Made by a program: the position numbers and the translations under genes
Notes under the pieces: model-generated
Told to the model about the DNA's origin: nothing
The model's database searches: none
The model's input: the letters and a program-made list of their open reading frames with translations, nothing else
Source: Vesta saturnalis
Taxonomy: Eukaryota; Arthropoda; Insecta; Coleoptera; Lampyridae
Reading direction: 5' to 3'
DNA: 64,000 bases
NCBI GenBank assembly: GCA_036346205.1
Contig: JARFJB010001278.1
Location: forward strand, 5,676,001 to 5,740,000
Shown here: one piece after another, positions 11,779 through 22,021 of the stretch
How the letters are laid out: every line of letters begins with the position of its first letter
Position numbering within the stretch: position 1 is the first letter of the stretch

Positions 11779-12550
11779 TTAAACAAGTTCTACAACAAAC
11801 ACCCGGTAGTTCTACCAACAATCAGCAACCCTTTTGTAGCTACAATTTCGAAGATATTCTTTTGCAGACTATAAAGCAAAGTAAAAGTGTTCAACCAAAG
11901 CAGCCAAGAAAAAAAATTGCAACTGGAGCTGAAGTAATAACTGCGAAGGCAGCAAAGCAAAGAGAAACAGAAGCAAAAAAGCTGTTAACTGAAAAAGGAA
12001 AGAATAAAACTGCAGGAAATAAGATATGTAAGAAGAAAAGTGACACTGAGAGTGACACTGACGAGTCTGAAAGTGAGCCATCATATATATAGATACGGAT
12101 GATGATATGGACGATGAAGATTTCTCGAATGAAGAGGAAATGTGCTCAGTCCAGTCAATAGATGAAGATAAAGAAAATGAAGACAAAGGCTTAAAAGTCG
12201 GAGATTATATCATTGCTGAATTCAAAGAACAGAAGTTTGTGAAAAATTATGTAGGAAAAACCACATCTGATCAAAACACCGGTTCAAAATATATCTGCAC
12301 AATGTTAAGGAACAAAAAAGACAAAGATTTTAGATATTATTTTCATTATCCAGATGTTGAGGATACATCGGTCATTCGAAAAGAACAAATATTAAAAGTT
12401 CTTCCCCTTCCTGAAGAAAAACGAGGTCGGTTTTATTTTCCTATACCAATTACATTTTTTTATTTGAATAAAACATTTTCATATGTATTTTCTAATGTTG
12501 AATGTTTGCATTACTTATTTGTCTTGGCTGCCAACGCTCTATCAAAATAA
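11763..12550 (+). pseudogene. Frameshifted C-terminal part of the pogo-like transposase
   Basis: In the +2 frame from 11763 the reading continues without a new start. It gives a Gln/Asn-rich linker, then FEDILLQTIKQ, a Lys/Ala-rich basic segment (KQRETEAKKLLTEKG) and an acidic Ser/Asp tail (DTESDTDESESEPS), ending at 12092. A second slip in the TATATATA run at 12082-12091 opens a third frame. There acidic sequence continues (DDMDDEDFSNEEEM) into a compact domain, 12200-12420: LKVGDYIIAEFKEQKFVKNY, then DFRYYFHYPDVEDTSVI and LKVLPLPEEKRGRFYFP. This looks like a small beta-rich module of a kind found C-terminal to several insect pogo-like transposases. Its function is unknown to me. Confidence 0.6.
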
Positions 12551-12694
12551 ATTTGTCAATTCCAGATTTAGCATCTTTTTTTATTGTTAAAATAAAGGTG
12601 GTTGTTCTTTCTCAATATTAAATATAATGGTTTTAAATACAAATTTATAGGGTGATTGCACTTTCCTTTCATGGTGGGAAACTGCAATCACCAA

Positions 12695-13897
12695 TGGCAG
12701 TTTAAAAAAAATTTTTTTCTCTTAAGGCCCGTCATTTATTGTGGCAAAACTTTTTACAGATTTGAAGCAAAGAACTAAGCCTATGATTTTGATAATTTTT
12801 AAAAATTGCCTTCTATTTCGAAATAGGACTAAAACTTTCACTATGCAAAATAGTGGTCGCATTTACCCCACTTTACCTCAATTGCTTCAGTATAAATATT
12901 GTCCTAACGGCCTAACCGGACATACAAAAAGTTTGCTATTTTCTTTATCAAATTGAATTTAGGTAACGGAGATAAAATGTTTTATAACTTCGACAGTCTT
13001 GACGTGAAATTAATAAATTCGCAAATTGCAATAAATCCTGTTGTTATGTTGTTATTAAGCCGTAAAGAAATGAAATACCAGATCTTAATCTACAACATTC
13101 CAATGGTATAATGTTAACATCTGACAATTATAATGCATATGCACACTCTCGGGGTAAAATCCAAGATAGTTTATAAAAATATATTTCAGTTTTGCTCATA
13201 AGAAAGATTTCTATTTTAAATATTCATTCAATTATTTTATTAAAACAAAACTTTAAAGATACGTTTACAATAAATTAAAGACCAAAACCATTAATAACCA
13301 TCGAACATGGTAATGCTCGATCGTTTATAACGTAGTTAATGATAGCGGTATATGTTTAGGAACACATAAAATATTTGTAGATATAACGAAGGATGTACAA
13401 ATTGGGCATAATCCATAATACAAACGCATTTGAATTTCAAAAAGTCGCTTTTAAGCTACTGGAAGTGTTATGTAGATACAGATTGTTAGCAAATAAGAAC
13501 TTTCCAGGAGTATTGGAAAAACAGAGTTTGTAATAAAAGAAATCGTATATCAACCGGTTTATAACCAAATTGGCTAAGTCTTTGAAGTACATTATTGTTG
13601 CCTTGTATTGTAAAAGCTCAAGTTGTATTGTTAGAAACGCAGTATTCCGCAATTAAGAAAATGAATCTAATTTTCTTTGAGATTATTAATTTAAGTTTGT
13701 GTATTATTAAAGTTTTATGCAACTCTTTGCTCAGTTAAGGGGGTGCATTTGTTTTTATCTAAATATTGTCAGGGTATTTTGAACACCCTCTATACGTATT
13801 GGGTAATTTTGTTTGTAGTCTTATGCACTTGTTAGATTCCGTATATACATATTTTTTTTTGTCAAATTGAGTTTTATAGTAAATTTGTTTTAACGTG
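12695..13897. other. AT-rich non-coding stretch
   Basis: No gene or recognisable repeat. A segment near 13735-13795 (GGGTATTTTGAACACCCTC) looks like a decayed small inverted repeat, but no partner was found. Confidence 0.35.
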
Positions 13898-16032
13898 TGT
13901 AACGACCTTTAGGGATGGTAGGTGTGTGATGAGCTTTAGATTCTTTGTTTGTGAATTATTTTTTTGTAATTTAGGTTGTTTTTCCTTATTATTTCCCGTT
14001 TATAGAAGTTTGATTAACGCTTATTTGTAAATAGTTGTATATGAGTTTAATTAAGGTTCATTTCGTTTGTTTTCCGTAAAATATAATAGAAAATTAAGTA
14101 ATTTAAATAAATAGTGTGGAATTATCGGCGTATGATGTCATGTTAGCGACATAAAGACGCTTAAGTATAGTTGTCCAGTTTATTATTAGGTATTTTGGTT
14201 TTGATTTATAGAGATTGCATGTGGGCCTTATTGTTCGTACTTTAAGGTAAACATACAGAGGCTGTACAGGATATTTTTGCTGACGTTTAGTTTTTCAACA
14301 TTTACCGAGTCCTTACGGACGGAAACGAATTTGTGTATCGCGGTACCTTATTTTCCCCTTCCGTTTTTTTTGATTGGTGGAATTAAATTAGATAAGAGTT
14401 TTTATGAGTAGTGGGATTCAAAATTCAAAGATGGAATTTGTTAATAATTTTTGGGATTCTGAAACTGATCGCGCTCTCGTGTACTAGTATTACGGTGCCG
14501 CTGGTTACGCTTTAAGGGGTGGTTTAGAACGTTGATATTTTGGGACCTTGTGGTGTTTAACGAACGTACTTTTTTGTGTAGTAAGTTTAGTTTAGCTACT
14601 CCTGAAGATTACCTGTGAAAGGGATTTATTAAAATCGTTCATCACCAAAGGATTATACCTAGTGCCGATTTCGGTTTTACGTAAAGTTACCTAGAGGACA
14701 TCGTCGTGTTGTATAGTGCTTCAGTGACCTCTTTGGTTTATATCGCTTCTGAGGATTTTAAAATCATCGTTCTTCCCAGTGCCTCTTATTTATCGTACAA
14801 AGCGTATTTAAAGATAAAGAAACTTTCGCATTATATTAAAAATTATATTTAATTAAATCAAGTTATTAACATTTTGGATTATCAGTGGAAATAAAACCAA
14901 TTAAAAGCTAAAAGTTATCAAGTAATTGTGAACGCTCAAATTATTATTATTTTAAAAGAAGTTTTGAATTTATGCAATAACATTTTAACGCGAATCAATC
15001 AAGAATTGTTTGTGTATCATAGAACAATAGTCAACATTTCATTCATCATTTTGCCAGACCAGGAAGATTCATTCCATTTCCGTCATAGCCGTAACCGACC
15101 ACCTGGTTATCTTCCACTTACATTGTAACACAGAAGAGGTGTAATTCTAGACCTTTAAGGTAACATAATATTGTTTTTTATTGAATATTTCAAGATTTTT
15201 TGTGTGTTTCGATTTATTTTTTATGTGTTTATGAAAGTTTGAAAGCGGGGTCATTTTTTTTTTTTGTTAAAGTAAGTTGTTGTTTGAATTTGTTTAGCGT
15301 AATTAATTATAGTTTTGACGCTCCGCCTTCACACTTTTTTATTTTAGTATTAAAGGGCAATCGACCCTATTGTAGTGTGGGTATATTATCCACGAATTTT
15401 ATATTTAGGTTAAACGATTTAGACTGGCGTAAAAGCAGTATTCTGATCAGACATCCTGTCGCCTTTTAAGCATTTATTTTTTTGTTTATACTCATTACCG
15501 TATGTTTACATTTTTTTTATATTTATCATTTTTTATTATTTTATTATAGTTTGTTAGGTTTTATAAATGTGTTTTGATTCTATGGAAACCCTTTTGTGTT
15601 ACATAAGAGTTTTTTTGCAAATTACAAATTACCGGTGTTTTAGTTTTTAACGTAACGAGGTTAGTTTTTTTTTGTTTTATTGAGTAATAGCGTTATTAAT
15701 ATTTAGTATTTTATTTGATTTTTAGTTGAGTATTAATTCAGTTTAAGAGTTCATTCTTTAGCTTATTTTTTTTGTTGTTTTGTTTTGATTATTATTTAAT
15801 GCCTAATTTATTACACTTAGGTGTATTAACGTAATTCTTATTGAGTGTTTATCACGCTTTTATTTGACAAGCGTGTAGTGTTTTTTGAAGCCCGATTTCA
15901 GGTAGTTTGCTGAGTTGCTGTCAAGCACACCTGGGATTGATTACGGATAGGTAAGCGTATGCTTTTTGTATGTTTAGACACGCTATGTAGTCGTAATTTT
16001 GGCACGACAACCCTTACTTCGACTACCAAACA
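13898..16032 (+). mobile_element. Possible long LTR (T-rich), low confidence
   Basis: The interval is unusually T-rich on the plus strand and has no coding potential. It ends in CTACCAAACA, three bases before a tRNA-Lys-type primer-binding sequence at 16036. A TG start at 13898 (TGTAACGACCTTTAGGG) would give an LTR of about 2.1 kb. No second LTR, gag or pol is seen, so this is an inference from the boundary only. Confidence 0.25.
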
Positions 16033-16035
16033 TTC

Positions 16036-16045
16036 TGGCGCCCAA
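16036..16045 (+). other. Primer-binding-site-like sequence (tRNA-Lys)
   Basis: TGGCGCCCAA matches the first ten bases expected for a primer site complementary to the 3' end of an insect tRNA-Lys with CCA. The following bases (ACCCTCGAT) do not extend the match. Confidence 0.35.
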
Positions 16046-16419
16046 ACCCTCGATTTTGTCTTCAACCCCTATTGTGACTTACGTAAGATTTACTATTCTG
16101 GATGTGCAATTTTTTTTTAACATCTGACCTACACCCATACGCTGGCTAGTCGGGGCAAAAAGGCCAATTTATCTGTAATCCCGTTCTACCACCCGTTTAT
16201 ACCGTTACAATATCTAATGAGGAAACAAACTCTAAAGTCAGCTCTGAGTGTGGTTGGTATTCTTTAGCTATACTTAACGGATTTGTGCCTTTTGTTGCAT
16301 TTAATTCGCGTCATGTAATTAGTAAGATAAAGCTCCCTGCCAACTTTGAATTATTTGTAATAAGCCATTGTCAAGTTATTTACAGAAGAGTTTCACAAAG
16401 TTTTTAAATAATAAATTAT

Positions 16420-16423
<4 letters not shown>

Positions 16424-16463
<40 letters not shown>
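16424..16463. repeat. (TA)n microsatellite
   Basis: Uninterrupted TA dinucleotides, about 20 units, immediately upstream of TAAAACACAAAAG. Confidence 0.95.
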
Positions 16464-16467
<4 letters not shown>

Positions 16468-16531
16468 CAAAAGTTGACTGTGATCCTTCATTGTGTGTAT
16501 AAAAATTATAATACATCGTAACTAAGGAAGT

Positions 16532-16662
16532 ACATACAGTTTAAGTTTGAATCGATTGTGACTTGCCTTCTCGATATCCCATATCGAGGAGTCCCACTCT
16601 AGGCACGTGGAGGTCGTGGGTTCAAGTCTCACTCGAGTTAATATTTTACTGTATGTACCGTA
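16532..16662 (+). repeat. tRNA-like segment inside an 11-bp inverted repeat
   Basis: GTACATACAGT near 16532 and ACTGTATGTAC near 16652 form a perfect inverted repeat. Between them lie a hairpin (CTTCTCGATAT / ATATCGAGGAG with a CCC loop) and a T-arm-like sequence, GTGGG-TTCAAGT-CTCAC, containing a good box B (GGTTCAAGTC). It resembles the 3' half of a Leu/Ser-type tRNA. No convincing box A or acceptor stem is visible, so it is more likely a tRNA pseudogene or SINE remnant than a functional tRNA. Confidence 0.4.
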
Positions 16663-16687
16663 AAAGTTAATTTTAAAATAAAATACA

Positions 16688-16692
<5 letters not shown>

Positions 16693-16742
<50 letters not shown>

Positions 16743-17107
16743 TATGTATATCTGTGTGTGTATGTCTGTGTGTGTGTGCGTGCGTGCGTGTGTGCGTGTG
16801 TGTGTGTATGTGTATGTGTATGTGTGTGTGTATGTGTGTGTGTGTGTTTGTGTGTGTGGGGGGAGCACGTGTGCTTGCGTGCGTACGTGGGTGGGTCCGT
16901 GCGTGCGTGTGGGTGCGTGCGTGTGGGTGGGTGGGTGTGGGTGAGTGTGGGTGTGTGTGTGTGTTTGTGTGTGGGGTGGGGGTGAGTGGGGAGGTCATGC
17001 GTGCCTCCGTGCATGCGTGTGGGTGTGCATGCGCCGGTGCGTCAGTGCGTGCCTGCGTGTGTGCCTGCGTGCGTGCGTGAGTGTGTGTGTGGGTGGCTGT
17101 GTGTGTG

Positions 17108-17155
<48 letters not shown>

Positions 17156-17275
17156 AGCGTGCTTGCGTGCTCGCGTGCGTGCGTGCGTGCGTGCGTGCGT
17201 GTGTGTGTGCGTGGGTGTGTGTGGGTTGGTGGGTGTGCGTGTGGTTGGGTGCGTGCGTGCGTGCGTGTGTGTAGG
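16693..17275. repeat. Large compound microsatellite: (TA)n then TG/TGCG-rich
   Basis: (TA)n over about 16693-16738 passes into (TG)n, (TGCG)n and GTGGGTG variants to about 17272. The long Cys/Val/Arg-only or Thr/His-only open frames on both strands are artefacts of this composition. Confidence 0.95.
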
Positions 17276-17366
17276 CATAGAAGTTTATACAATCAACTTT
17301 TTTCTTCAGAAACACTAAATCGACTTATTAGCTTGTCTTACAACATTTTCGCCGAGATCAGTCGCA

Positions 17367-17369
<3 letters not shown>

Positions 17370-17416
<47 letters not shown>

Positions 17417-17432
17417 CGTGTGTGTTTTACCT
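17370..17432. repeat. (GT)n microsatellite
   Basis: About 30 GT units, slightly interrupted, starting at TGCGTGTGTG and ending at TGTATGCGTGTGTGT. Confidence 0.95.
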
Positions 17433-17439
17433 ATTTTAT

Positions 17440-18120
17440 GCACAACTCACCTTGATATTGGTAAGACATGAGAAAGAACAAATATCATTACTGCCGTGTA
17501 CGCGTTACTACTTGACAAAAAAGGGGTGACGTACAAACGAATTTCCTCCTTATTAAAAAACAAAGTCAAGAATATTTTACCAGGCGTATTACGACTTTGA
17601 AGTTGACGCGCATAATGCTATAGAAGACGTTTTTCCGGCTAATTTTATCAAAGTATGTAATTTTCATTTTAAACAAGCTATTTGGAGTAAAGTGCATCAT
17701 TTAAGTCTAACAAACTTGTACACGAAACACGAGGAAGTAAGGAACCACATAATGAAGTGTGCTGCATTGGCTCACCTGCCAGACTATAAAGTTACGGATG
17801 GTTGACTTTGTATAATGTAACATTCCCATACCGACTTAGCCATTGTTAAACTCAACGATTATTTTATAGATCTATGGATTGATAATTCTCGTCGAATATT
17901 GATTTGCCATTGGACTAAAAAGTCAGTGGAAAGATGGACTCAACAGAGGGATCGAAAAAGCACGTCCCAATATATTTGAACTGATGAAAGTTTTTCTGGA
18001 AGAAACCTACTATTATAATAATGCCTCCCTGCAAGATAGTATGTGCATAGTTACTCCTAAAACAACAAGAAAATATTGTGAATTAGATAAGCGGTGACCC
18101 AAAATAGACACAATTTTAGT
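17440..18120 (+). pseudogene. MULE-type transposase remnant
   Basis: A Mutator-like transposase core can be read through several frameshifts. TNIITAVYALLLDKKGVTYK (about 17480-17535) is followed by SLLKNKVKNILPGV. Next comes DFEVDAHNAIEDVFPANFI with KVCNFHFKQAIW (about 17593-17690), the family's second catalytic Asp region followed by the C-x2-H-type motif. Later blocks near 17890-18050 resemble the C-terminal part that follows in MULE proteins. Domain order and key residues fit the MULE core common in insects with FLYWCH fingers, but no finger is seen here. The longest uninterrupted reading is only about 75 codons. The start lies against the (GT)n array, so the 5' part is lost. Confidence 0.6.
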
Positions 18121-18185
18121 GAAACATTGAAATATACTGTAAAATTTGTTCAGGAAAATAAAATTTTTTAATTAAGTATTGTATA

Positions 18186-20214
18186 TACAGATGTGGACAA
18201 AAGTATAAAACATTATAACAAATAAAGAATTATTTGGTATTGTAGTTGTGATATTACAAAGGTAAATTGCACCACAGTCTAGCTCAGTGAGGTACAAACT
18301 TATAAAACTTACTGAAATTGAGAACACATTCATCAGGTGTGAGGGAAACAGAGAATTTTTCATAGATATAATTAGTATTAGCATTTGTTTTATTGGGCAC
18401 CACTCAATTTCTAGGTTTAATAATTAAACTACAACAAAAATTAAGAAGGTCGTATCTCAAAGCATAATAGGTATCCTGAATAAGCACTAAACAACTATAT
18501 TTACATGTATATTTAATAAAGCAAAATGTCTGATTAATATTAGCACAAAACAACTAAAACGATACTTCTCGTACAGCCTTACGATCTTAAAATAACTAAA
18601 TTAAACAGTGTACATAAGCTTACAATCTATGTTTACTTAAAAATTCAAAATGCAATCCATTCAACAGGTATTCAATAATGAAACGTGTATTGACCTACGT
18701 CAACAAATTACAGTTGTGATGTTTTTATCTCAGGAGGAGGACTCAGCTGATCCTTTTTTTAACCGCATCAACATAACATTAACTGATTTGTTATTTAGTT
18801 AAACTGCACTAAAAGGATAAGTACTTACTTGTACAAAATAAATATTTTAATCTTGTCTTAAACGAACTGTAGCTTGAGAACTTTCATTTCCAATTCCAAT
18901 TAATTTCCAATACGATAATGCAAAGGTAATTTCCATTTGTAATTAACGCACAAATAAACGAAACATAAACGTATGGGAAGGAACGGTAGCATATGGTAAC
19001 ATTAGGTAATTGGCACAAAATGTTTACCCTACAATAATGGAAAGGTATAAACAACTAACGCAGATTCGAACGACGAAAGCTGTTGATATAACGACGAACA
19101 CAGAATATGTATAACAGCATATGTGATTTATGCAAAACAAAGGTATCTCCATTTATGTTCATAAAGATGACATTGCATTATCTCGCCATTTTAACAAAAT
19201 ACTGTTCGTGACGTCATACCACACCGTTCAACGATACGTAAATTTACCAAAATAAAAGCTTTTTCTTAAGATAAGCGGTTTCCTTGTTCCTACTCTTATT
19301 CCCTTATAAAAGGGAAGCAAAACTTAGAAAAGATAACGTCTGAACTGCAAAGTATAATAAACGGAAATGCATAAGCGTGTTCAATTCACGTTGCGCATAG
19401 AACTAAAATTGCATGTCTAAAATATACACAGGGACGTTCGTAATTATGTAGACTGAAATATTGAGATATAAAAAATTTAATTATTGAACGAAAAAAGGAA
19501 TGTTTAAAGATACTAATGTAATGTAAATATATTTATCAATAATAACGTAAATTTCGAAACTTAAATTAAGGTGATGATAGACAAAAATTGGCACGTTACA
19601 ACATAGGGGATATTTTTAACACCAATGAAATTTCGCACATAAAGGTTTTAATATATGACGTTGCTAGTTTTATTTAATTGCGAGTGCGTGTGCGTGAGTG
19701 TGTAAGGTATACGCCTCTTGCTAAATCCGACGCCTCTCACCATAACCAGCCATCATCAAAAGCTCTATTCTTTCTCTTTCAGTTAACTGAACCATTTTAA
19801 AACACAATTACAACTTCAAAAATTTTCAGTATTTGTTTATGTACAGCGTCCTCTGATTGTTAACAACACTAGCAATTATTTTTTCCTATTCATAGGTAAC
19901 TAGATAATGTGGTAAATACATGTTTTTAATAATTTTAGTTAATATCTGGGCATTTACTAAAAATAATGGCACCAAACCGTATATCACTGAACACCTAAAG
20001 GACTGTTCTATCCGAATCAAAAAAATATACAAGATGATTAATTTAAAATAACAAAGTTGCTGTAATTTCCTGTTAAACCGGAAGTTAAATGAAATTAGCA
20101 ATAGCACTAACGTATTAACCATAAATTGAAACCTTCATGTGCAAAATTTCTTTCAAATAACTTCTTTAGTGTTAAAGATATCCACTATGTTCCATACTTT
20201 TGCCCACCCTTGTA
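18186..20214. mobile_element. Tc1-like ends without a transposase (candidate non-autonomous element)
   Basis: TACAGATGTGGACAAAAGTA at 18186 is inverted at 20189-20214 (reverse complement TACAAGGGTGGGCAAAAGTA). About 20 of 26 bases match, and each end is flanked by TA. The GTGGRCAAAAGTAT core is typical of Tc1-like terminal repeats. The 2-kb interior shows no transposase or other gene. It could be an internally replaced element or two unrelated decayed ends. Confidence 0.45.
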
Positions 20215-20454
20215 TAGATTACTCCAGATATAGTTTGACACGTTTATTTTTTAGTTTTAGTAATACATGTGCTAGTTTTTGCAAGTTTATTTCAAATATT
20301 GTGTATGTCTTATCGTACGTATCTTTTAATTTTAAATTAAACTGCTCCATCAGCACAACCGATTTTCTCTGTGTTTATTTTTCTCATATTTATTCAGTTT
20401 CGAGTGGGTAACTCAGATAAGCACGAAACGGGAATTCAGAAGCACATTTTAAGT

Positions 20455-20560
20455 TCATATATATGGCCTTAACGCCCGAACGGGGAAAATTTACCAGAAC
20501 GCACGAAAGGGGAACATTCGAAACGGTCATAAATCCAACAAACGAGATATTTACGCAAAA
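20455..20560. repeat. Dispersed repeat containing CGAAAGGGGAACAT, copy 1
   Basis: Contains AACGCCCGAACGGGGAAAAT and AACGCACGAAAGGGGAACAT in short succession. A related segment lies at 30450-30540 (GAACGCCCGAAAGGGGGACA and GAACGTACGAAACGGAAAAA). Class unknown. Confidence 0.5.
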
Positions 20561-20751
20561 CACAAGTTTGTTTGTATAGTAAGTATGTTTCTTATTAAAG
20601 AGCGCACCTTTGAATTCTGAACCACCCTGTTTAAAAATTTCCATTGTTCTTTAAGACATTTTCCCTTTTACTTAACGCAAATCATTACTTTCATTTTGGT
20701 CATGACTACTGCCAACTGGATTAGAACAAATTAACATCTTCGTAAGACTAA

Positions 20752-20995
20752 ACCGCTTGGTGGTCTAGTGGTTAGTGCTTTTCCATTTCACCTGAAAGAC
20801 GTGTGTTTCATTCCCAGCCCGGTCGGTTATGCTTCTAATTGCGGGTAAAAACCTAAAATGCGCTATCTTCTCGGAGAATGACGTTAAGTCACAGGCGCCG
20901 TAATATTGCGGCAATCCCTATTGGAAGTGAAATTGCCCAAGGTTTGACCTGGGTACAAAGATACAGCAATCCGATGCTTACCCACAATAACAAAT
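20752..20995 (+). mobile_element. tRNA-derived SINE
   Basis: A Pol III box A is perfect (TGGTCTAGTGG, 20761-20771). A decayed box B (GTTTCATTCC, 20805-20814) lies at tRNA spacing, inside a tRNA-like head beginning CCGCTTGG and closing with CCCGGTCGG. The body that follows contains GGAGAATGACGTTAAGTC, a motif I recall from insect tRNA-derived SINEs, then runs to about 20995. No clear tail or target duplication was found. Confidence 0.65.
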
Positions 20996-21289
20996 AAGCG
21001 TGAAATTGAGCTAATAGCAAACAAGTGCAGACAGTTTGATTAACCCTTTCGCTCATTGCGTTTACCACAGTACACATCAAGTTTAACAGTATAATTTTTA
21101 CCTTTTGAGTTTTGTCCTACATGAGTATTGCACATGATAGGTGCTGTGTAGCATAGGTGCCGTCTGGTTGTTATTAATTTGAACTCTATTTCATTGGTTT
21201 AAGTATTTTGGTGAATAAAAAGTCCATATTTTATTTCAAAATGACCAGTTTCAAAGAATGAGTAGATAAATGACATGTCACTACCATTA

Positions 21290-21780
21290 CCTAAAGATAT
21301 TAAATGAATCTTGTACGCTGATGATGCCATATTAATTTCAGTAAACTGTAATTATAGTATTGGTTACCGCAGAGAGTACGATGGTATTGAAATCATAACT
21401 AAGTGGTGTATTTGCAATAAATTAAAACCTCTAAAAAGATTGTAATGCCCTTACCTTTAAATAGATACACCACTGATCTTCTGGCAAAACATATGTTACT
21501 TCTAGGTTGTATTATTGACCCTAAACTAATGTTTGATGGTTATTGCCCCAGCATCATCAACAAAGTAAATATATAATTTTTTTTGTTAAGAACATTGGAA
21601 AAATGTACTCCATTACAGGTATTGTATATTGCGTATTTAGCTGTAATTTAAAGCCACCTTTGTATGGTACTTTGGTGTGGAGACAAATCTCGCATTGTCA
21701 TAATATATTTCGTAAAGCTATAAAAGTGCTGCCTAGGTCTCACTACATGCCAGACGAAAGGAGAATTTTCCAATAAAATA
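21290..21780 (+). pseudogene. LINE reverse transcriptase fragment, unrelated to L-A
   Basis: About 21308-21440 reads LYADDAILISVNC followed by a short helix and ITKWCICNKLKPLK, the catalytic YADD box and downstream region of a non-LTR reverse transcriptase. After a frameshift, 21450-21560 gives RYTTDLLAKHMLLLGCIID, comparable to the strand region after the palm. Near 21690-21776 a last block (FRKAIKVLPRSHYMPDERR) fits the C-terminal region of CR1/Jockey-type enzymes. Both ends are truncated, and several stops and frameshifts are present. Confidence 0.65.
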
Positions 21781-22021
21781 TTTCTGATTGAATAAAACAC
21801 AAAAGTATACTTGTGACGTAACTTAGTTTATAGTATTTTACTCCGCATTCATCATTTTATTGTGAAGTTTGTGTAAATACACATAAAAATGTCACCATTG
21901 ATACAATCATGCGTTATGATACCGTCATATTCCATTAGCTATATTAGATATTTTCTATTTAATTTATAATTCTCTATTTTACTGAGTCAAATAATCATTT
22001 AATTAATTTTTATGTGAGTTA

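Larger units (their letters stand above)
10377..12694 (+). mobile_element. pogo-like DNA transposon
   Basis: Encloses a pogo-type transposase (10414 onward) and its decayed C-terminal reading. Both ends carry small palindromes built from one motif. On the left, GATTGCACTTGCCC (10377-10390) is inverted at 10408-10421, with a further GATTGCACTTTCCC at 10440-10453. On the right, GGTGATTGCACTTTCC (12651-12666) is answered by GGGAAACTGCAATCACC (12676-12692). The outer motifs are therefore inverted relative to each other, as terminal inverted repeats should be. The exact termini and a TA target duplication could not be fixed because the flanks are A/T homopolymers. Confidence 0.65.

Noticed and set aside
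13437..13652. 71-codon minus-strand frame
   Set aside because: AT-rich chance frame with no motif and no splice or promoter context.
15200..15469. 89-codon plus frame rich in Phe/Leu, suggestive of a membrane protein
   Set aside because: The whole region is T-rich on the plus strand, which yields Phe/Leu/Val codons by composition alone.
16638..17455. Several long open frames (Thr/His-rich on minus, Cys/Val/Arg-rich on plus)
   Set aside because: They are translations of a TG/TGCG microsatellite in every frame, with no domain content.
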